In this document: positions 5,646 to 9,193 of the stretch, piece after piece
Layout: each line of letters starts with the position of its first letter
Numbering within the stretch: position 1 is the stretch's first letter
Origin: DATESG01 sp035270925
Lineage (GTDB): Bacteria > Bacillota_I > Bacilli_A > RFN20 > CAG-826
Reading direction: 5' to 3'
Assembly: GCA_035270925.1 (NCBI GenBank)
Contig: DATESG010000033.1
Location: forward strand, 1 to 9,193
Length of the DNA stretch: 9,193 bases
The notes under the pieces: generated by a model
The model's database searches: none
Seen by the model: the letters and a program-made list of their open reading frames with translations, nothing else
Told to the model about the DNA's origin: nothing
Program-made: the position numbers and the translations under genes

Positions 5646-8003
5646 ATGCGAAGAAAACACATATCACTTGGCTTTATCACGATTAGCTTATTAATCAGCC
5701 TCCTTTTAGGCTGTGGACCGCGTGCGAGCGATAGTGAAAGTTCAATTATTTCCACCAGTAATCCCCAAAGCGAAAGTAGTCAAAATGCAAGTAATTCGGC
5801 GGGTACTTCAACAAGTGATCCGAGTGAAGAGTTAAGTCCTAGTGCCTATGAAGAAACGATAAATTTTGCGCCATGGAGTAAGGACAATCATCTCTATCTA
5901 CATTACTATCGTAGTGACGTGAGCGAACTTGATGATTGGACGTTATGGGTTTGGCAAAAAGTCCCGCAAGATTTACAAGGTTTCAGAGTTGATGCTTTTA
6001 AAACTGATCAAAGTGGCGCTATTTTTGAAGTTGATCTAAGTGATCCGAAGTTAAACGGGGTTACTAAATTAGGCTTCCTCATTGTTTTAAAAACTTCGAT
6101 GGCGCAAACGGCTAATCACTGGGTTAGTGACTCTGGTGGTAACGTTTATATCGATGCGGTTATGGACCTTAAACGTCTTGATGGGACAATTCACATTTTT
6201 GCCAGTGAAGGTAAAAGCGGACTCTATACGACTACATACCTTGGCCACAATGTTAGCAATCCTTATGAAGGTGATACTGGTCAATTAACCTCGACAAGTA
6301 ACGTTAACAGCAGTGAACTCACTAAATATAGCCCCGCGCCGACTAGTGTCGACTTTAAAGAAAACGCTGTTGTTGGTTATCAAATCCAAGTTGCAACCTT
6401 TGCCGATGGTGATGGGGACGGGATGGGTGACCTACGGGGAATTATTAACAAACTCGATTATCTTGAAGATTTGAATGTTAATGCGCTATGGTTAACACCG
6501 ATTCAAGATAGTGAGTCATATCATGGTTACGATACCATTGATTATTATAAAATTGATGCCCGATTCGGTACGCTTGAAGATTACCGTGAACTTGTTTATA
6601 ACGCCCACGAAAAAGGTATCCGTATCATTATGGATTTAGTGGTTAATCATACGAGTAAAAATAATTATTGGTTTTTAAAGAGTGCGCAAGTTGAACAAGG
6701 AATCGATATCTATGGGAATCCCATCAAATATCGTGATCTTTATCACTGGCGTTATGCTCCAGACGGTTTAAATGCCCCGTGGTATCGCTTTGCCGACACA
6801 AACTATTACTATTACGCTAAGTTTGCGAGCAGCATGCCGGAGTTAAATTATGATAACCAAACAACCCGCGATTTGATGCTTGATGTTGCTAAATATTGGT
6901 CAGGCTTTGGGATTGATGGCTTTAGAATTGATGCCGTAAAACATGTTTATATGGAGGATGAGGTTACTAAAAAGTCTGGTGATACGATTACCGAGGACGG
7001 CGAATATTCGGCAAACCTCACGAAGAACTTAAATTTCTTCCAAGAGTTTTCCGCGAAACTTAAAAAGATTTATCCGGATACTTATATTGTCGGAGAGAAT
7101 TTTGATGGTTGGGATCAACGAATTGCTCCATATCTTGCCGGAATGGATTCGCTCCTTGATTTTCCGGCCTATTATCACTTTGTGAATAACAATTATAATG
7201 GTTACGAAAACTCCGCAGCCGTCGAAGCCAATCAAGTTGTCTTAAATAAGATCTCGCTTTTTGATACTGCCCGTAAAGATAAGGCAATCCTGGCGAGTTT
7301 TACGAGTAATCATGACGTCGAAAGAATGCTAAATCATGTCAATAATAATTATGAAGGAGCGGGGAGTAATGTTGAAGAAACCAACCGCGCCATAACTTTT
7401 CAAAATGCAACTGCAGCACTCAACAAAGTTAAAGCCTTTGCCGCGGCGACAATGCTTCAACCGGGCTTAAGTTTTATTTATTACGGTGATGAGCTTGGGA
7501 TGAGTGGGAATGTTATTGCTAATAGTAGCGCTAACGCTCCAAGTGATGCTGTCGGTCAAGATTGGAACCTTGATAGATGGTACCGGCAACCAATGAAATG
7601 GGTCGAAACTAATGTGGCGGACCAAGAAAACGTTGTTGATTTTTCCTTCAGTGGTTACAAAATAAGCCATGATCCCTATAATGAAAACTACTTAAAGAGT
7701 GTCGTAACGCAAGAGAGTGACAACAACTCGATGATTAATTATTTTAAAGCCCTGACGACCTTTAAAAATACATATAAAGGCTTCTTTGGCACGGGAACAT
7801 ATCAGCCTGATAACGGAACTAGTTTAGGGGACGATGTATTTGCCTATACGCTAGTTAAAGGTAGTCAAAAATTGCGAGTCCTGATTAATCATGGGCAAGC
7901 CGTGAATTTAAATAGCGTCCAAGGTCAACTTATCCTCAATTTAAACAATAACAATAGCAGCACAACCCTAGGCCAATACGCCACAGTTGTCTACTTGGTG
8001 TAA
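5646..8003 (+). CDS. CBM41-GH13 alpha-amylase-type lipoprotein (GH13_36-like)
   Basis: A 785-residue surface enzyme for alpha-glucans such as starch, glycogen or maltodextrins. A signal peptide ends in lipobox LLGC (lipidated C23), followed by a Ser-rich tether (24-70). Residues about 80-200 resemble a CBM41 pullulanase-associated domain, with aromatic run W98, W101, W103. The GH13 barrel starts near 243 and has a DGDGDGMGDLRG calcium-type loop (254-265), region I D330/N334/H335, region II R427 and nucleophile D429, region III acid/base E484 (VGEN), and region IV H556/D557. The MPELN motif (397-401) resembles the MPDLN of subfamily GH13_36, between oligo-1,6-glucosidases and neopullulanases. 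The pullulanase YNWGYDP motif and a CBM48 are absent. A C-terminal beta domain runs from about 690. The ATG at 5646 is preferred over a TTG at 5636-linked upstream frame (5634), because GGGGG (5636-5640) serves as SD. Confidence 0.9.
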   Translation: MRRKHISLGFITISLLISLLLGCGPRASDSESSIISTSNPQSESSQNASNSAGTSTSDPSEELSPSAYEETINFAPWSKDNHLYLHYYRSDVSELDDWTLWVWQKVPQDLQGFRVDAFKTDQSGAIFEVDLSDPKLNGVTKLGFLIVLKTSMAQTANHWVSDSGGNVYIDAVMDLKRLDGTIHIFASEGKSGLYTTTYLGHNVSNPYEGDTGQLTSTSNVNSSELTKYSPAPTSVDFKENAVVGYQIQVATFADGDGDGMGDLRGIINKLDYLEDLNVNALWLTPIQDSESYHGYDTIDYYKIDARFGTLEDYRELVYNAHEKGIRIIMDLVVNHTSKNNYWFLKSAQVEQGIDIYGNPIKYRDLYHWRYAPDGLNAPWYRFADTNYYYYAKFASSMPELNYDNQTTRDLMLDVAKYWSGFGIDGFRIDAVKHVYMEDEVTKKSGDTITEDGEYSANLTKNLNFFQEFSAKLKKIYPDTYIVGENFDGWDQRIAPYLAGMDSLLDFPAYYHFVNNNYNGYENSAAVEANQVVLNKISLFDTARKDKAILASFTSNHDVERMLNHVNNNYEGAGSNVEETNRAITFQNATAALNKVKAFAAATMLQPGLSFIYYGDELGMSGNVIANSSANAPSDAVGQDWNLDRWYRQPMKWVETNVADQENVVDFSFSGYKISHDPYNENYLKSVVTQESDNNSMINYFKALTTFKNTYKGFFGTGTYQPDNGTSLGDDVFAYTLVKGSQKLRVLINHGQAVNLNSVQGQLILNLNNNNSSTTLGQYATVVYLV

Positions 8004-8007
8004 GGAG
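8002..8007 (+). promoter_or_regulatory. Ribosome binding site overlapping the amylase stop codon
   Basis: AAGGAG at 8002-8007 begins inside the TAA stop of the amylase gene (8001-8003) and lies 8 nt before the ATG at 8016. There is no room for a terminator or promoter, so the two genes are expected to share an mRNA, with ribosomes possibly passing from one to the next. Confidence 0.8.
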
Positions 8008-8015
8008 CAAACGTT

Positions 8016-8906
8016 ATGAAAAAATATCGCTTTATCGCTCTGGTTGCCTTATTACTAACAAGTTTATTTTCCTATCTACAAATCAAACCCCTCATTTTAG
8101 GGGTTAATGGTACTGCTAATACTATTTATTTAAACATGACGAAAATTGGTTTATATGATGAACAACCGGGGATTAAAATTCCCGAGGTTAAGCTAGAGTT
8201 TGGCCGTGAGTTAACACTTCCGATTGGCGAAGCACTGCCTAAAGACGAAATCACAACTACGACCGGCGCTCGCTTTGTTGCCTGGGTGATCCAGTCGCCA
8301 ACTGGAGGTCTACAAAAGATCGAAACAATGCCTGCTAAGGTCGGACTAATTCTACAAGCACACTTTGATGGGGGAATAGGTTCAAGCACTAGTGAACCAG
8401 GAATAAGTGAAGAACCTCTAACAAGCGAAGAACCTAGCAGTAGTGATGATGAGTTGTTACCCGGTTTATATATCAAGGAAGTTGGAGCATCAACACCGTT
8501 GGCCCAGCATAAACTTGAAGAAAACGGGCTGTTTCCCAATTCAACGGAAACGGAGTATAAGCTCTTGTCGCTTGAAGTCGAAGTCGGCTTTAAATTTTAC
8601 TTTACGACCACAAACGATCTTAGTGGAAGTGGGGCGACGACGCTTCCTTCATACCAATCAACAAACAAAGCAGGAGAAATCGGTTATACATTTAGTGAAA
8701 ATACGGAAAAAACCAATATTACTGGCGATTTTATTAAAACAAGCGGCTTTAATGAAGGTGGTGGTAGTAATAATTGGTTTAAATTTATTTCACCAACGGA
8801 ATTAGGGAGTCTCGAATTTAAAGTTGCTGGCACTTATGATCTCTATGTTGTATTTTGGGATAATTTTGGGTGGGCCCAGTTATATATTGCGCCATCGCAA
8901 TCATAA
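8016..8906 (+). CDS. Secreted modular protein with InlB-repeat-like domain, Ser/Glu linker and C-terminal beta domain
   Basis: A 296-residue exported protein. The N-terminus MKKYR plus a hydrophobic helix (6-20, possibly to 29) is a signal peptide or anchor; no lipobox Cys or clear AxA cleavage site is seen. Residues about 36-118 resemble a Listeria-Bacteroides/InlB B-repeat-type beta-grasp unit (Flg_new-like), judged from the ELTLPIG segment and the FVAW...TMPAKVGLILQAHF ending. A Ser/Glu/Pro linker follows (121-146). The last 150 residues are beta-rich and aromatic, ending with SLEFKVAGTYDLYVVFWDNF and GWAQLYIAP, a layout like small carbohydrate-binding beta-sandwiches, but I do not recognise a family. 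No catalytic motif or LPXTG sorting signal is present. Being directly coupled to the amylase lipoprotein, it may be a glycan-binding or adhesion accessory; this is inference from context. The SD is AAGGAG, 8 nt upstream. Confidence 0.8.
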   Translation: MKKYRFIALVALLLTSLFSYLQIKPLILGVNGTANTIYLNMTKIGLYDEQPGIKIPEVKLEFGRELTLPIGEALPKDEITTTTGARFVAWVIQSPTGGLQKIETMPAKVGLILQAHFDGGIGSSTSEPGISEEPLTSEEPSSSDDELLPGLYIKEVGASTPLAQHKLEENGLFPNSTETEYKLLSLEVEVGFKFYFTTTNDLSGSGATTLPSYQSTNKAGEIGYTFSENTEKTNITGDFIKTSGFNEGGGSNNWFKFISPTELGSLEFKVAGTYDLYVVFWDNFGWAQLYIAPSQS

Positions 8907-8914
8907 AATAAATT

Positions 8915-8941
8915 TTAGCACTCATTGTTGACAAGTGCCAA
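8915..8941 (+). promoter_or_regulatory. CIRCE operator (HrcA binding site)
   Basis: TTAGCACTC (8915-8923), a 9-nt spacer, then AAGTGCCAA (8933-8941). The left arm is identical to the CIRCE consensus, and the right arm matches GAGTGCTAA at 7 of 9 positions with the exact N9 spacing. CIRCE is bound by the repressor HrcA and released on heat or misfolding stress. The element spans the -35 hexamer of the clp promoter, so HrcA would block RNA polymerase directly. It starts only 8 nt after the stop codon of the preceding gene. Confidence 0.92.
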
Positions 8942-8955
8942 AGTAGTTATATAAT
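8928..8955 (+). promoter_or_regulatory. Consensus sigma-A promoter of the clp gene
   Basis: A perfect TTGACA (8928-8933), a 16-nt spacer and a perfect TATAAT (8950-8955). The -35 lies inside the CIRCE element. The predicted transcription start is about 8962, giving a leader of about 39 nt with SD GAGGAGG at 8986-8992. Both hexamers match consensus, so the promoter should be strong once repression is relieved. Confidence 0.9.
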
Positions 8956-8962
8956 AGAGATA

Positions 8963-8983
8963 GCATTATAGTTTTTCTAATGC
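8963..8983 (+). promoter_or_regulatory. 5'-terminal stem-loop in the clp leader
   Basis: GCATTA (8963-8968) and TAATGC (8978-8983) are perfect 6-bp inverted arms around a 9-nt U-rich loop. The hairpin begins one base after the predicted transcription start and ends 2 nt before the GAGGAGG Shine-Dalgarno (8986-8992). It could protect the 5' end from decay or modulate ribosome access. There is no U-tract after it, so it is not a terminator. Confidence 0.55.
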
Positions 8984-9000
8984 GTGAGGAGGATGAAATT

Positions 9001-9193
9001 ATGATGGACAATATTTTTCCAGATTATAAAAATGATAAGAATATCTTAGATAAATTTGGGCGCTTTTTAACCAAGGACGCCAAAGAAAATAAATCCGATC
9101 CAGTGATTGGTCGTGATGAGGAAATTAGACGTATTATTCAAATTTTAGCGCGTAAAACCAAGAATAACGTTATTTTAATTGGTGAACCAGGTG
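9001..9193 (+). CDS. clpB: ClpB-like AAA+ chaperone ATPase lacking the N-domain (N-terminal fragment, 3' end outside window)
   Basis: Only 64 residues are in the window. LDKFGRFLTKDAKENKSDPV (16-35) followed by IGRDEEIRR (36-44) is the entry to the first AAA+ module of Hsp100 proteins. The IGRDEEIRR and TKNN wording is closest to ClpB, though ClpC and ClpE are similar. The frame runs off in the Walker A motif after GEPG (61-64). The AAA+ module begins about 33 residues after the start, so the roughly 140-residue Clp N-domain is missing; Mycoplasma ClpB proteins are similarly short. Hsp100 chaperones thread aggregated or tagged proteins through a hexamer using ATP. SD GAGGAGG lies 8 nt before the ATG at 9001; a second ATG follows at 9004. 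Control by CIRCE/HrcA is indicated upstream. Confidence 0.8.
   Translation, partial: MMDNIFPDYKNDKNILDKFGRFLTKDAKENKSDPVIGRDEEIRRIIQILARKTKNNVILIGEPG

Noticed and set aside
7029..7670. Several short minus-strand open frames inside the amylase gene (also 6087-6284)
   Set aside because: All are antisense to conserved GH13 or CBM41 coding sequence and lack start signals.
5646..8003. Calling the enzyme a type I pullulanase because of its CBM41
   Set aside because: The YNWGYDP motif and a CBM48 domain are absent, and the MPELN region points to the GH13_36-like group.
8126..8539. A 137-codon open frame on the minus strand inside the secreted-protein gene
   Set aside because: It is a shadow of the plus-strand gene: no SD, low-complexity Ser/Pro translation mirroring the linker, and no family resemblance.
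8443..8805. A 120-codon open frame in another plus-strand frame
   Set aside because: It overlaps the secreted-protein gene completely and its translation is basic and unstructured with no SD; the main frame has a signal peptide and domains.

Overview
The window reads as chromosome of an AT-rich, low-GC Gram-positive bacterium, most likely an uncultured member of the Bacilli/Mollicutes-related lineages (Acholeplasma-, RF39-, Izemoplasma- or Erysipelotrichia-like). The clues are A/T-biased codons with TGA still used as a stop (so not the Mycoplasma code), Shine-Dalgarno sites of the AGGAGG type, a lipobox lipoprotein and a secreted protein with Ser/Glu-rich linkers, a FeoA-FeoB-Cys-rich-protein iron cassette, and a CIRCE-controlled Clp ATPase that begins without the usual N-domain. 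The lineage is inferred from style, not from a marker gene.

Layout. (1) 1-286: the C-terminal end of a galactokinase-family GHMP kinase. (2) 330-1355: a cytoplasmic TPR-like helical protein of unknown function, apparently expressed from an extended -10 promoter that places the transcript start at the ATG. (3) 1376-4014, minus strand: a ferrous-iron uptake operon, feoA > feoB > FeoB-associated Cys-rich membrane protein. Both junctions overlap by exactly 8 nt. A bidirectional hairpin terminator, shared with the convergent gene 330-1355, closes it. (4) 4084-4384: an AT-rich divergent intergenic region with promoters at its two ends. (5) 4385-8906, plus strand: a three-gene unit made of a protein resembling a degenerate ADP-ribosylglycohydrolase (again apparently leaderless), a CBM41-GH13 alpha-amylase-type lipoprotein, and a secreted modular protein with a Ser/Glu-rich linker. 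(6) 8915-9193: a near-perfect CIRCE operator overlapping a consensus sigma-A promoter, a 5'-terminal hairpin, and the start of a ClpB-like AAA+ chaperone that runs off the window.

How the genes fit together. The iron operon is a self-contained Fe(II) importer. The amylase lipoprotein should sit on the outer face of the membrane and bind and cut alpha-glucans. The secreted protein downstream is translated from a strong SD overlapping the amylase stop and may be an accessory or adhesion component; that role is inferred from position. The ADP-ribosylglycohydrolase-like protein heads the same transcription unit but appears to lack the acidic metal ligands of the active family. The clp gene is an independent heat-shock unit, although no terminator separates it from the amylase unit.

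The most interesting points are the probable pseudo-enzyme leading an amylase operon, the two leaderless promoters, the unclassified secreted protein, and the compact stress-control region before clp. I see no mobile element, CRISPR array, tRNA or rRNA in the window.
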